Shown here piece by piece: positions 32,943 through 42,773 of a stretch of 64,000 nucleotides of DNA. Both the position numbers and the translations under genes were made by a program. The notes under the pieces are model-generated. The model worked only from the letters and a program-made list of their open reading frames with translations. It was not told the DNA's origin and searched no databases. Every line of letters begins with the position of its first letter. Positions within the stretch are counted from its first letter, which is position 1. The DNA comes from Aquibium microcysteis (lineage in GTDB: Bacteria > Pseudomonadota > Alphaproteobacteria > Rhizobiales > Rhizobiaceae), in assembly GCF_014495845.1 (NCBI RefSeq), contig NZ_CP061080.1:4206001-4270000 (forward strand), given 5' to 3'.

Positions 32943-33992
32943 ATGAGCACCGCCCCCGCAAGCTCCACCGAAGCCGAGCGCAAGGAATTCTACGGCCGGC
33001 TCGCGCCGCAGAACCTCGCCCCCCTGTGGGAAGTCCTGCGCGGTCTCCTGCCCAACGAGCCGAAGTCGAAGGCCGCGCCGCACCGCTGGCGCTATGCCGA
33101 CGTGCGTCCGCTGCTGATGGAATCCGGCAACCTGCTGACGGCGAAGGAAGCCGAGCGCCGCGTGCTGGTTCTGGAGAATCCCGCGATGCCCGGCCAGTCC
33201 CGCGCCACCGCCACCATGTATGCCGGCCTGCAGCTGATCATGCCGGGCGAGACGGCGCCCGCGCACCGCCACACGCCGTCGGCGCTGCGCTTCATGCTGG
33301 AAGGCACGGGCGCCTTCACGGCGGTCGGCGGCGAGCGCACCACCATGCGCCGCGGCGACTTCATCATCACGCCGTCCTGGGCCTATCACGACCACGGCAA
33401 CGAGGGCTCCGACCCCTGCGCCTGGCTGGACGGGCTCGACCTGCCGCTGGTCTCCTTCTTCGAGGCCGGCTTCAACGAGCACTACAACGACGATCGCCAG
33501 TCGATCGTGCGCCCCGAGGGCGACGCGCTCGCCCGTTTCGGCGCCGGCCTGCTGCCGCTGAAGCCCGAGAGCCGCTACGGCCTCACGACACCGATCTTCA
33601 ACTATCCCTACGAGCGCACGCGCGAAGCCCTCGTCGCGGCGTCGAAGGGCGAGGCGCCGGACGCGCACGAGGCCGTCACGCTGCGCTACGCCAATCCGCT
33701 CGACGGCGGCTGGGCGATGCCCACCATGGCCGCCTGGATGACCTATCTGCCGAAGGGCTTCCGCACGACGCCGATACGCTCGACCGACGGCATCGTCATG
33801 GCGCTGGCCGAAGGCGCGATGACGGCCTCGATCGGCGACCGGAACTTCGACCTTTCGGTCTCCGACGTCGCGGTCGCACCGGGCTGGACCTGGCGCAGCT
33901 ACACCGCAACCGAGGATTCCTTCCTCTTCTGCTTCTCCGACCGCGTCGCCCAGGAGAAGCTCGGGCTCTGGCGCGAGGAGCGCGGGCACTGA
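32943..33992 (+). CDS. Gentisate 1,2-dioxygenase (bicupin)
   Basis: A 349-residue bicupin dioxygenase that would open the gentisate ring to maleylpyruvate. The first cupin carries the iron-binding His108 and His110 in AHRHTPSALRF and a third histidine in the SWAYHDHGN segment (149-151). The second cupin lies at about residues 255-340. Length and motif order match gentisate 1,2-dioxygenase closely. Neighbours agree: an FAH-family hydrolase and a 3-hydroxybenzoate 6-hydroxylase-like enzyme follow on the same strand. Alternatives within the family are salicylate or 1-hydroxy-2-naphthoate dioxygenase, less likely here. Confidence 0.88.
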   Translation: MSTAPASSTEAERKEFYGRLAPQNLAPLWEVLRGLLPNEPKSKAAPHRWRYADVRPLLMESGNLLTAKEAERRVLVLENPAMPGQSRATATMYAGLQLIMPGETAPAHRHTPSALRFMLEGTGAFTAVGGERTTMRRGDFIITPSWAYHDHGNEGSDPCAWLDGLDLPLVSFFEAGFNEHYNDDRQSIVRPEGDALARFGAGLLPLKPESRYGLTTPIFNYPYERTREALVAASKGEAPDAHEAVTLRYANPLDGGWAMPTMAAWMTYLPKGFRTTPIRSTDGIVMALAEGAMTASIGDRNFDLSVSDVAVAPGWTWRSYTATEDSFLFCFSDRVAQEKLGLWREERGH

Positions 33993-34130
33993 CACGACGA
34001 TCATGTCTTCCGGCAGGGGCACCGGCGCCGGGAGACATGCCACGATACAGAGACCCGGGGCGAGGCGAGCGACGCCGAAGATCGCGACCCGCCCCGGACG
34101 AGACCCGATCGACTGCAAGGATTGAATGAC

Positions 34131-34985
34131 ATGCGTTTCTGCCGTTTCGACGATGATCGCCTCGGGGTCGTCCGTGGGTCTCTCGTCCACGACGTGACCC
34201 CGGTGCTCGACCACCTGCCGCCGCTGCGCTGGCCCGTGCCGCGCGGCGACCATGTCTTCAATCACCTCGACACCCTGCGTCCCCGGATGGAGGCGCTGGC
34301 CGACACGGTGCCCGGTGTTCCGGTCGCCTCCGTCCGCCTGCTCTCGCCGGTCGCCAATCCCGGCAAGATCGTCGCCGCGCCGGTCAACTACCAGCTCCAT
34401 CTCGACGAATCGCGGGCCGACACGCAGATCAATTTCGGCACCCAGGTGAAGACGATCGCCGACTACGGCGTCTTCCTGAAGGCGACGAGCTCGATGATCG
34501 GCGCGGGCGAGACCGTCGTGGCCGACTGGCCCGATCGGCGCATCGACCACGAGATCGAACTGGCGCTGGTGATCGGCCGCAAGGGCTTCCGCATTTCCGA
34601 GGCCGATGCGCTGTCCCACGTCGCCGGCTACATGATCGGCCTCGACATGACCATCCGCGGCACCGAGGACCGCTCCTTCCGCAAGTCGCTCGACACCTTC
34701 ACCGTGTTCGGCCCGCATGTCGTCACCGCCGACGAGATCGGCGATCCCGGCCATCTCGACTTCGAGATCAAGGTCAATGGCGAGTCCCGCCAGAAGTCCA
34801 ACACCAGCCTGCTGATCTGGAACGTGCAGAAGTTGATCGCCTATGCCAGCAAGGCCTACACGCTCTACCCGGGCGACGTGATCATGACGGGCACGCCCGA
34901 GGGCGTCGCGCCGGTCGTGCCGGGCGACACGATGCATGCCTGGATCGACCGGATCGGCGAGATGTCGGTCGCGGTCGCGGGATAG
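34131..34985 (+). CDS. Fumarylacetoacetate hydrolase family protein (maleyl/fumarylpyruvate hydrolase)
   Basis: A 284-residue FAH-fold enzyme. The divalent-metal ligands are Glu141, Glu143 (DHEIELAL) and Asp172 (IGLDMT). In a gentisate operon it would hydrolyse fumarylpyruvate or maleylpyruvate to pyruvate and fumarate or maleate. No maleylpyruvate isomerase gene is seen here, so either direct maleylpyruvate hydrolysis occurs or the isomerase lies elsewhere. The ATG at 34131 has AAGGA 9 bases upstream; an in-frame TTG three codons earlier sits too close to that site. A 138-base gap separates it from the dioxygenase gene. Confidence 0.87.
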   Translation: MRFCRFDDDRLGVVRGSLVHDVTPVLDHLPPLRWPVPRGDHVFNHLDTLRPRMEALADTVPGVPVASVRLLSPVANPGKIVAAPVNYQLHLDESRADTQINFGTQVKTIADYGVFLKATSSMIGAGETVVADWPDRRIDHEIELALVIGRKGFRISEADALSHVAGYMIGLDMTIRGTEDRSFRKSLDTFTVFGPHVVTADEIGDPGHLDFEIKVNGESRQKSNTSLLIWNVQKLIAYASKAYTLYPGDVIMTGTPEGVAPVVPGDTMHAWIDRIGEMSVAVAG

Positions 34986-35010
34986 GGCGGAACCGGGCAG
35001 GGCGACGGGC

Positions 35011-36204
35011 ATGGCAGGAATGGAGCGCATCCTGATCGCGGGCGGCGGGATCGGCGGCCTCACGGCGGCCGCGACGCTGCTCCTCGCCGGGTTCGAGGTC
35101 GCCGTGTTCGAACAGGCGTCGGTGCTCGCCGAAGTCGGCGCCGGCATCCAGGTCAGCGCCAATGCAGGCCGCGTCTACCGCGCCCTCGGCCTCATGGAGG
35201 CGATCGAGGCGGCCGGCGTCCTGCCCGACGCCTATCATTTCCGTGTCTTCGACAGCGGCGACGTTCTTCAGACCATCCCGCTCGGCGAAGGCTACCGCGA
35301 ACGCCACGGGGTTCCCTACGTCACGATCCACAGGGCCGACCTGCACCGGCTGCTGGTCGAGAAGGTCCGCAGCCTCGACCCCGCCGCCGTCCGCACCGGC
35401 TGCGCCGTCACCTCCTTCGCCGAGGACGCGCACGGCGTCATCGTCACGCTGGCCGACGGATCGACCGAGCGCGGCGCGGCGCTGATCGGCGCCGACGGCA
35501 TCAAGTCGGTCGTGCGGCTCGGCGTCGCCGGTCCCACCGCGGCGTCCTACACCGGCGATGCGGCCTGGCGCGTCACGGTGCCGTCGGAGCGGCTCCTGCC
35601 GGCGTACCGGTCGCGCACCACGGACGTCTGGGCAGGACCGGGCCGCCACGCGGTCACCTACCCGCTGCGCGGCGGCGCGCTGATGAACCTCGTCGGCTGC
35701 GTCGAATACGCGGCCTGGGAGGACGAATCCTGGACGACGCCGCGCCCCTGGGCCGAGATGCGCGCCGATTTCGAAGGCTGGCATCCGATGATCACCGCCA
35801 TCATCGACGCCGCCGACCGCGACCAGTGCTTCCGCTGGGCCCTGCGCGACCGCGAGCCGATCGGCGGCTGGAGCACCGGCCGGGTGACGCTGCTCGGCGA
35901 CGCCGCCCATCCGACCCTGCCCTATATGGCGCAGGGCGCGGCGATGGCCGTCGAGGACGCCGCCGTGCTCGCGCGCACCTTGAGCCTGGAGCCGGACGTC
36001 CCCGCCGCGCTCGCGCTCTACCAGCGCAACCGCATCGACCGCACGGCGCGCATCGTCAACGAATCGCGCGCCAACCGCGCTCTCTTCCACCTGCCCGACG
36101 TGCCATCCCTGCGCGCCGCCTTCGACCGGCGCGACATGAACGCCGAACGCTCCGCCTGGCTGTTCTCCTACGATCCGACGACGGTCGAGCTTCTCGACGC
36201 CTGA
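35011..36204 (+). CDS. FAD-dependent aromatic hydroxylase, 3-hydroxybenzoate 6-hydroxylase-like
   Basis: A 397-residue single-component flavin hydroxylase of the p-hydroxybenzoate hydroxylase class. The FAD motif GGGIGG is at 11-16, the DG motif in GADGIKSVVR near 160-169, and the GD motif in VTLLGDAAHPTLPYMAQG near 285-302. Length and the LGDAAHP..PYMAQGA pattern fit 3-hydroxybenzoate 6-hydroxylase and salicylate hydroxylase. Beside gentisate dioxygenase, 3-hydroxybenzoate to gentisate is the best guess, with 5-hydroxylation of salicylate as an alternative. It starts 25 bases after the FAH gene and converges with the MarR gene. Confidence 0.8.
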   Translation: MAGMERILIAGGGIGGLTAAATLLLAGFEVAVFEQASVLAEVGAGIQVSANAGRVYRALGLMEAIEAAGVLPDAYHFRVFDSGDVLQTIPLGEGYRERHGVPYVTIHRADLHRLLVEKVRSLDPAAVRTGCAVTSFAEDAHGVIVTLADGSTERGAALIGADGIKSVVRLGVAGPTAASYTGDAAWRVTVPSERLLPAYRSRTTDVWAGPGRHAVTYPLRGGALMNLVGCVEYAAWEDESWTTPRPWAEMRADFEGWHPMITAIIDAADRDQCFRWALRDREPIGGWSTGRVTLLGDAAHPTLPYMAQGAAMAVEDAAVLARTLSLEPDVPAALALYQRNRIDRTARIVNESRANRALFHLPDVPSLRAAFDRRDMNAERSAWLFSYDPTTVELLDA

Positions 36205-36317
36205 GAGGATGGGAAAGAGTGCCCGTTTGCGCGCAGCTCAGTCCGGACGTCTCGAGGATTCAGTGGGCATCCTTTCGCATCCTCGATTGACCGGTACGTT
36301 CTGAGGGCACACCGGGC

Positions 36318-36749
36318 TCAGGCCGCCGCACCGCCGAGCGCCTTGCGCGCCAGCGCCATGAACTGCTCGCGCTCCGCGTCGTCGAGCGGCGCCAGGATGT
36401 CGGCCTGCAGGCGCCGCACCACCGGCAGCATCGCCGCATGGACGGCGAGCCCCTCGTCCGTCAGGCTCACTTCGCGGGCCCGCCGGTCGCGCGGGCTGAT
36501 CTCCCGGTTGACGAGGCCTTTCTGCTCCAGCCGGTCCACCACCCCGCCGATGGTGGCGCGGTCGTAGGCGATCAGCGCCGCCAGCTGTCCCTGGTCGATC
36601 TTCGGATTGCTCTTCAGCGCGTCGAGCGCCGCGAACTGCACCGGCGTCAGGTCGAAACCCGCCGCCTGGACCTCGCGCAGGAACACTTGCGTGGACACCT
36701 GGTGAAGGCGCCGGATCAGATGACCGGCCATCGCGGCGAGTTGCGTCAT
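36318..36749 (-). CDS. MarR family transcriptional regulator (MobR-like)
   Basis: A 143-residue winged-helix repressor of the MarR family. DNA-binding helices lie at about residues 50-80 (LAALIAYDRATIGGVVDRLE), followed by the wing with SPRDRRAREVSLT at 85-97. It is divergent from a mobA-like hydroxylase with two palindromes in the shared promoter. This matches the mobR-mobA arrangement described for 3-hydroxybenzoate metabolism in Comamonas, where the regulator is released by 3-hydroxybenzoate. A longer open frame upstream on the same strand is an artefact of the GC-rich antisense of mobA; the ATG at 36749 is the family start. Confidence 0.88.
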   Translation of the reverse strand: MTQLAAMAGHLIRRLHQVSTQVFLREVQAAGFDLTPVQFAALDALKSNPKIDQGQLAALIAYDRATIGGVVDRLEQKGLVNREISPRDRRAREVSLTDEGLAVHAAMLPVVRRLQADILAPLDDAEREQFMALARKALGGAAA

Positions 36750-36795
36750 GTTCTCCCCCGCAGGCCGGCAGCGCGGAACCCGATTGACCGATTTG

Positions 36796-36824
36796 ATAAG
36801 TGTACTTATTATATGGACACATAT
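36796..36824. promoter_or_regulatory. Two MarR-type palindromic operators
   Basis: Two adjacent 14-base dyads lie in an AT-rich island between the marR gene and mobA: ATAAGTGTACTTAT (36796-36809) and ATATGGACACATAT (36811-36824). Each is of the form and size bound by MarR dimers. They are 36 bases upstream of the mobA start and 46 bases upstream of the marR start, so a bound repressor would block both promoters. Confidence 0.7.
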
Positions 36825-36860
36825 CATATCGCAATGTCGCGCGGGGGCAAGGGAAGACAG

Positions 36861-38768
36861 ATGCAGTTCCACCTGAACGGTTTCCGCCCGGGCGATCCCG
36901 CGATCAGCGACGCCGCTCCGGGCCGGCCCGTCCCGGACCGCCTGCCCGAAACGGTCGACGTCCTGATCGTCGGCGCCGGCCCCGCCGGCCTCACGCTCGC
37001 CGCACAGCTCGCCGCCTTCCCGCAGATCACGACGCGCCTCGTCGAGCAGAAGCCGGGGCCGATGGAGAAGGGCCAGGCCGACGGCATCTCCTGCCGCTCC
37101 ATGGAAATGTTCAACGCCTTCGGCTTCGCCGACGAGGTGATGAAGGAAGGCTACTGGGTCAACGAGACCACCTTCTGGAAGCCCGATCCCGCCGATCCCC
37201 GCCACATCGTCCGCTCCGGCCGCGTCGACGACGTCGAGGAGGGACTGTCGGAGATGCCCCACGTCATCCTCAACCAGGCGCGGGTGCACGACATGTATCT
37301 CGACGTCATGCGTCGCTCGCCGTCGCGTCTGGTTCCGGACTACGGCCGCCGGCTGATCGACCTGACCGTCGATCCCGACGGCGGCGCGCATCCCGTCACC
37401 GTCACCCTGGAGCGCGTCGAGCCCGGCCGCGATGGCGGGCGCGAGACCGTGCGCGCCCGCTACGTCGTCGGCTGCGACGGCGCGCGCAGCGCCGTGCGCA
37501 GGGCGATCGGCCGCGAACTCGCCGGCGATTCGGCCAACCAGGCCTGGGGCGTCATGGACGTTCTGGCCGTCACCGACTTCCCCGACATCCGCTTCAAGTC
37601 GCTGATCCAGTCGGCGGGCGAGGGCAACATCGTCCTCATCCCGCGCGAGGGGGGCTATCTCGTGCGCCTCTACATCGAGCTCGACAAGCTCGGCGCCACC
37701 GAGCGCGTCGCCCACCGCAACGTCACGCTCGACCAGCTGATCGCCGCCGCGCAGCGGATCCTCCGCCCCTACGTGCTCGATGTGAAGGAGACCGTCTGGT
37801 GGTCGGTCTACGAGATCGGCCAGCGCCTGACCGACAGGTTCGACGACGTGCCGGCCGAAGAGATCGCGACGCGCACGCCGCGCGTCTTCATCGCCGGCGA
37901 CGCCTGCCACACCCACAGCCCCAAGGCCGGCCAGGGCATGAACGTGTCGATGGGCGACGGCTTCAATCTCGGCTGGAAGCTCGTCTCCGTGCTGCTCGGC
38001 CGCGCCGGCCCCGAACTGCTGCACAGCTATTCCGCCGAGCGCCAGGCGGTGGCGAAGGACCTGATCGACTTCGACCGCGAATGGTCCCGCATCATCAGCC
38101 AGCCGCCCGGACCCGAGGATGGCGGCGTTCCGCGGTTCCAGCGCTACTTCATCGAACACGGCCGCTATACGGCCGGCATGTCGGTCACCTACCGGCCGTC
38201 GGCGCTGACCGGACCCGCCACCTGGCAGTCGCTCGCGACGGGCTTCCCGGTCGGTGCGCGGTTTCACTCGGCGCCGGTCATGCGGCATTGCGACGCCAGG
38301 CGCATCGAACTCGGCCACGTGATCGAAGCCGATGCGCGCTGGCGCCTCTTCGCCTTCGCCGGAGCCGGCGACGACGGTTCGCCGGGCGGCCCGCTCGCCG
38401 CGCTCTGCGCGTTCCTGTCGACGTCGGCCGACCTGCCGATCGCCCGAGCCCTTTCGGCGGGCTCCGATCCGGATGCGGAGATCGACCTGCGGGCCGTCTT
38501 CCAGCAGGACCACCGCGACCTGAAGCCGGGCTCGATGCCCGCCCTGCTGATGCCGGCAAAGGGCCGCCTCGGCCTCATCGATCACGAGAAGATCGTCTGC
38601 GCGCCGCTGAAGGACGGTCCCGACATCTTCGACCGGCGCGGCATCGACCGCACGAAGGGCACGCTCGTCGTGGTCCGCCCGGACCAGTACGTCGCCCACG
38701 TCCTGCCGCTCGACGCCCGCGACGAACTGCGAACCTTCATCGCCGGCGTCTTCCGCACCGACCGCTGA
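36861..38768 (+). CDS. mobA: 3-hydroxybenzoate 4-monooxygenase (MobA-like, phenol hydroxylase family)
   Basis: A 635-residue FAD monooxygenase. It has GAGPAG near residue 36-41, the DG motif in GCDGARSAVRR near 207-217, the GD motif in FIAGDACHTHSPKAGQGMN near 344-362, and a C-terminal thioredoxin-like dimerisation domain (about residues 455-630) as in phenol 2-monooxygenase. Length and layout match MobA, which converts 3-hydroxybenzoate to protocatechuate. The divergent MarR gene supports this. The ATG at 36861 follows a purine-rich site; upstream in-frame codons would overlap the operators. No protocatechuate ring-cleavage gene is in the window. Confidence 0.85.
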   Translation: MQFHLNGFRPGDPAISDAAPGRPVPDRLPETVDVLIVGAGPAGLTLAAQLAAFPQITTRLVEQKPGPMEKGQADGISCRSMEMFNAFGFADEVMKEGYWVNETTFWKPDPADPRHIVRSGRVDDVEEGLSEMPHVILNQARVHDMYLDVMRRSPSRLVPDYGRRLIDLTVDPDGGAHPVTVTLERVEPGRDGGRETVRARYVVGCDGARSAVRRAIGRELAGDSANQAWGVMDVLAVTDFPDIRFKSLIQSAGEGNIVLIPREGGYLVRLYIELDKLGATERVAHRNVTLDQLIAAAQRILRPYVLDVKETVWWSVYEIGQRLTDRFDDVPAEEIATRTPRVFIAGDACHTHSPKAGQGMNVSMGDGFNLGWKLVSVLLGRAGPELLHSYSAERQAVAKDLIDFDREWSRIISQPPGPEDGGVPRFQRYFIEHGRYTAGMSVTYRPSALTGPATWQSLATGFPVGARFHSAPVMRHCDARRIELGHVIEADARWRLFAFAGAGDDGSPGGPLAALCAFLSTSADLPIARALSAGSDPDAEIDLRAVFQQDHRDLKPGSMPALLMPAKGRLGLIDHEKIVCAPLKDGPDIFDRRGIDRTKGTLVVVRPDQYVAHVLPLDARDELRTFIAGVFRTDR

Positions 38769-39087
38769 AGGCCATCAGCCACGGAGCACCGCGCGGCGGC
38801 GGCGGCCTCGCTCGATCCGGCCCCGGACGGCGGCGACCTGCCCGGATCGGCCGCCGCGATTTCCCAAAGCGGTCATCGCGCCGCGGACAGGGGTGCGGTC
38901 CTGTTTTCGCCCTCGTTCAAGAACGTATATTTACGCTATTGAATGCACCGCTCAGGCAGGTACACTCCTCCCGCCAGTCAATGGCCAAAGGCAGAAACTG
39001 CCACGGGAGGAGACATGTCGATGTTCAGGGCGCGCGGCCTCCGCGTCGCGCCGTCGGGTGCGGCTCGATGGTAGGCTCCTCGCATCC
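38769..39087. promoter_or_regulatory. 319-base intergenic region upstream of the Liv-type ABC operon
   Basis: No gene is seen. The 5' half is very GC-rich. An AT-rich patch at about 38915-38945 contains the dyad CGTATATTTACG (38924-38935) and is the best candidate for the promoter or operator of the ABC transporter genes. The dyad is 153 bases before the livG-like start. An in-frame opening from 38893 into the ABC gene exists but lacks a ribosome site and family residues. Confidence 0.4.
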
Positions 39088-39835
39088 ATGAGCGGGGACA
39101 CCATCCTCGAGGCCTCGGGCCTGACCAAGGAATTCAAGGGATTCGTCGCCGTCGCCAATGTCGACCTGAAGGTCCGGCGCGGCTCGATCCACGCCCTGAT
39201 CGGACCGAACGGCGCCGGCAAGACGACCTGCTTCAATCTCCTGACCAAGTTCCTGCAGCCGACCCGCGGCACCATCCGCTACAACGGCCGCGACATCACG
39301 GCCATGCAGCCGGCCGACATCGCCCGGCTTGGCCTCGTGCGGTCGTTCCAGATCTCGGCCGTGTTTCCCAAGATGACGGCGCTGGAGAACGTCCGCATCG
39401 CCCTGCAGCGGCGCCGCGGCGACAGCTTCGACTTCTGGCGGTCCGAGAAGGTCCTGGCTGCCTTCGACGGCGAAGCCGCCTCGCTGCTGGAGGATGTCGG
39501 CCTCACCGAATTCGCTGCCACGCCGGCCGGCGAGCTGCCCTATGGCCGCAAGCGCGCGCTCGAGATCGCGACCACGCTGGCGCTCGATCCCGAGATGCTG
39601 CTGCTCGACGAGCCGATGGCGGGCATGACGCAGGAGGATATCGACCGCATCTCCGGCCTGATCCGCCGCATCGCGCAGAACCGCACCATCTTCATGGTGG
39701 AGCACAATCTCTCGGTCGTCGCGTCGCTGTCGGACCGCATCACCGTCCTGGCCCGCGGCGAGGTTCTGGCCGAGGGCGACTACGCGGCGGTGTCGAAGGA
39801 TCCCCGCGTCATCGAAGCCTATATCGGATCGGGCC

Positions 39836-39843
<8 letters not shown>
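39088..39843 (+). CDS. Branched-chain amino acid-type ABC transporter ATP-binding protein LivG
   Basis: A 251-residue ATPase. Walker A is GPNGAGKTT near residues 36-44, the signature region reads LPYGRKRALEIA near 150-161, Walker B is LLLDEPMAG near 170-178, and the switch histidine is in MVEHNL. These are the features of LivG, including the slightly altered signature. It overlaps the LivF gene by 8 bases. The unit sits right after mobA, so an aromatic acid or another carboxylate may be the real substrate instead of branched-chain amino acids. Confidence 0.92.
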
Positions 39844-40582
<739 letters not shown>

Positions 40583-40627
40583 GCGCAAGAATACCGGCAG
40601 GAACTGCCGCAACCGGAGGAGATGAGA

Positions 40628-41821
40628 ATGAGAAAGACAGGGTTCATCGTGGCGTCGCTGGCCGGCCTGCTGATGGCAGGCACGGCCTTCGCCCAGACCG
40701 CCGTCAAGATCGGCGTGCTCAACGATCGCTCGGGCATCTATGCCGACATCACCGGCGAGGGTTCGGCCGTCGCGGCCCAGATGGCCGCCGAGGATTTCGG
40801 CACCGACAAGGGCATCACCGTCGAGGTCGTCTCGGCCGATCACCAGAACAAGCCGGACGTCGGCTCCAACATCGCCCGCCAGTGGTACGACACCGAGGGC
40901 GTCGACGTGATCGCCGACGTCCCGACCTCGTCGGTGGCGCTCGCCGTCAACGACATCACCCGCGAGAAGAACAAGATCTTCCTCAACTCCGGCGCCGCGA
41001 CCTCCGACCTGACCGGAGCGAAGTGCTCGCCCAACACCGTGCACTGGACCTACGACACCTGGCAGCTCGCCCACGGCACCGGCGGCGCCATGGTCGCGGC
41101 CGGTGGCAAGACCTGGTTCTTCCTGACAGCCGACTACGCCTTCGGCCACGCGCTCGAGCGCGACACCTCGGCGGTCGTCAAGGAAGCCGGCGGCGAGGTG
41201 ATCGGCAGCGTCAAGACGCCGTTCCCCGGCACCGACTTCTCGTCCTTCCTGCTGCAGGCCCAGGCCTCCGGCGCGCAGGTCATCGGCCTGGCCAATGCCG
41301 GCGGCGACACCGTCAACTCCATGAAGCAGGCGGCCGAGTTCGGCATCACCCAGGGCGGCCAGGCGATCGCCGGCCTGCTGGTCTTCGTCAACGACATCCA
41401 CGCGCTCGGCCTCGACGTCGCCCAGGGCCTCGTCCTCACCGAGACCTTCTACTGGGACCTCAACGACAAGACCCGCGAATGGTCGGCCCGCTTCGAGGAG
41501 AAGACCGGCAAGAAGCCCTCGATGATCCAGGCCGGCGTCTACGCCTCGGTCCTGCACTACCTGAAGGCCGTCGAGGCCGTGGGCTCGAAGGATCCCGAAG
41601 CCGTCATGGCCAAGATGAAGGAGATGCCGACCGACGATCCGCTCTTCGGCCAGGGCGTGGTGCGCGCCGACGGCCGCAAGACCCACGACGCCTATCTCTT
41701 CCGGGTCAAGAAGCCGGAAGACTCGACGGGTCCGTGGGATCTCTACGAGACCGTCGCCACCATCCCGGCCGACAAGGCCTTCCGTCCGCTCGCCGACGGC
41801 GGCTGCCCGCTGGTGCAGTAA
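40628..41821 (+). CDS. Branched-chain amino acid-type ABC transporter substrate-binding protein
   Basis: A 397-residue periplasmic receptor. The signal peptide runs to about residue 22 (GLLMAGTAFA-Q) and is followed by AVKIGVLNDRSGIYADITG, the typical first strand of this family. Two ATGs lie in phase; the second (40628) is chosen because the GGAGGA site is 7 bases before it, against 1 base for the first (40622). Relatives that look like this often bind aromatic acids or amides in alpha- and betaproteobacteria, in line with the catabolic neighbours, but the ligand is not proven. Confidence 0.9.
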   Translation: MRKTGFIVASLAGLLMAGTAFAQTAVKIGVLNDRSGIYADITGEGSAVAAQMAAEDFGTDKGITVEVVSADHQNKPDVGSNIARQWYDTEGVDVIADVPTSSVALAVNDITREKNKIFLNSGAATSDLTGAKCSPNTVHWTYDTWQLAHGTGGAMVAAGGKTWFFLTADYAFGHALERDTSAVVKEAGGEVIGSVKTPFPGTDFSSFLLQAQASGAQVIGLANAGGDTVNSMKQAAEFGITQGGQAIAGLLVFVNDIHALGLDVAQGLVLTETFYWDLNDKTREWSARFEEKTGKKPSMIQAGVYASVLHYLKAVEAVGSKDPEAVMAKMKEMPTDDPLFGQGVVRADGRKTHDAYLFRVKKPEDSTGPWDLYETVATIPADKAFRPLADGGCPLVQ

Positions 41822-41885
41822 GGCATGAGGACGGCGCGCCGCTCCGCCGGCGCGCCGTCCCCCGCGCAAGACAGGGTCCGCCACC

Positions 41886-42773
41886 ATGTTCGAACTGCTG
41901 GGTATTCCGCCGCAGGCGCTGTTCGGCCAGCTGCTGCTGGGCCTGATCAACGGCTCCTTCTACGCGCTGCTGAGCCTTGGACTTGCGATCATCTTCGGCC
42001 TGCTCAACATCATCAACTTCACGCATGGCGCGCAGTACATGATGGGCGCCTTCGTCGCCTGGATGCTGCTGAACTATGCCGGCATCCCCTACTGGGGCGC
42101 GCTGCTGCTGGTTCCCGTCATCGTCGGCATCACCGGCGTGGTCCTGGAGCGGCTGCTGATCTCCCGGCTCTATCATCTCGACCACCTCTACGGCCTTCTG
42201 CTGACCTTCGGGCTGGCGCTCATCATCACCGGCGTCTTCCGCAACCAGTACGGCATCTCCGGGCTGCCCTATGCGATCCCCGGACAGCTTTCGGGCGGGC
42301 AGAATCTCGGCTTCATGTTCCTGCCGAACTATCGTGGCTGGGTCGTCGTCGCCTCGCTGGTCGTGTGTCTCGGCACCTGGTTCGTCATCGAGAAGACGCG
42401 GCTCGGCGCCTATCTGCGCGCCGCCACCGAGAACCCCACCATGGTGGGCGCCTTCGGCATCAACGTCCCCCGCCTCATCACGCTCACCTACGGTTTCGGC
42501 GTCGGTCTCGCCGCCTTCGCCGGCGTGCTTGCCGCGCCCATCTATTCCGTCAACCCGAACATGGGCGCCGACGTCATCATCGTCGTCTTCGCCGTGGTGG
42601 TCATCGGCGGCATGGGCTCCATCCTCGGCTCCATCCTCACCGGCTTCGGACTGGGGCTCGTCGAGGGCCTGACGCGCGTCTTCTATCCGGAAGGCTCAGC
42701 CGTCGTCATCTTCGTGATCATGGCGATCGTGCTTCTGGTGAAGCCCGCCGGCCTCTTCGGAAGGGAAGCCTGA
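41886..42773 (+). CDS. Branched-chain amino acid-type ABC permease LivH
   Basis: A 295-residue inner membrane protein with about eight hydrophobic segments. Family features are LINGSFYALLSLGLAIIFG near residues 19-37, NFTHGAQYMMGAF at 43-55, the cytoplasmic RAATENPTMVGAFGIN loop near 179-194 that contacts the ATPases, and the final VLLVKPAGLFG. It lies 64 bases after the binding protein gene and ends on the first base of the LivM start. Confidence 0.93.
   Translation: MFELLGIPPQALFGQLLLGLINGSFYALLSLGLAIIFGLLNIINFTHGAQYMMGAFVAWMLLNYAGIPYWGALLLVPVIVGITGVVLERLLISRLYHLDHLYGLLLTFGLALIITGVFRNQYGISGLPYAIPGQLSGGQNLGFMFLPNYRGWVVVASLVVCLGTWFVIEKTRLGAYLRAATENPTMVGAFGINVPRLITLTYGFGVGLAAFAGVLAAPIYSVNPNMGADVIIVVFAVVVIGGMGSILGSILTGFGLGLVEGLTRVFYPEGSAVVIFVIMAIVLLVKPAGLFGREA

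Noticed and set aside
32895..35162. A 755-codon minus-strand frame opposite gentisate dioxygenase and the FAH gene
   Set aside because: No family features, overlaps recognised enzymes and has the composition of an antisense frame.
36750..38699. Upstream extension of the MarR frame by more than 600 codons
   Set aside because: The extension is antisense to mobA; the MarR family start at 36749 with its promoter and operators is sufficient.
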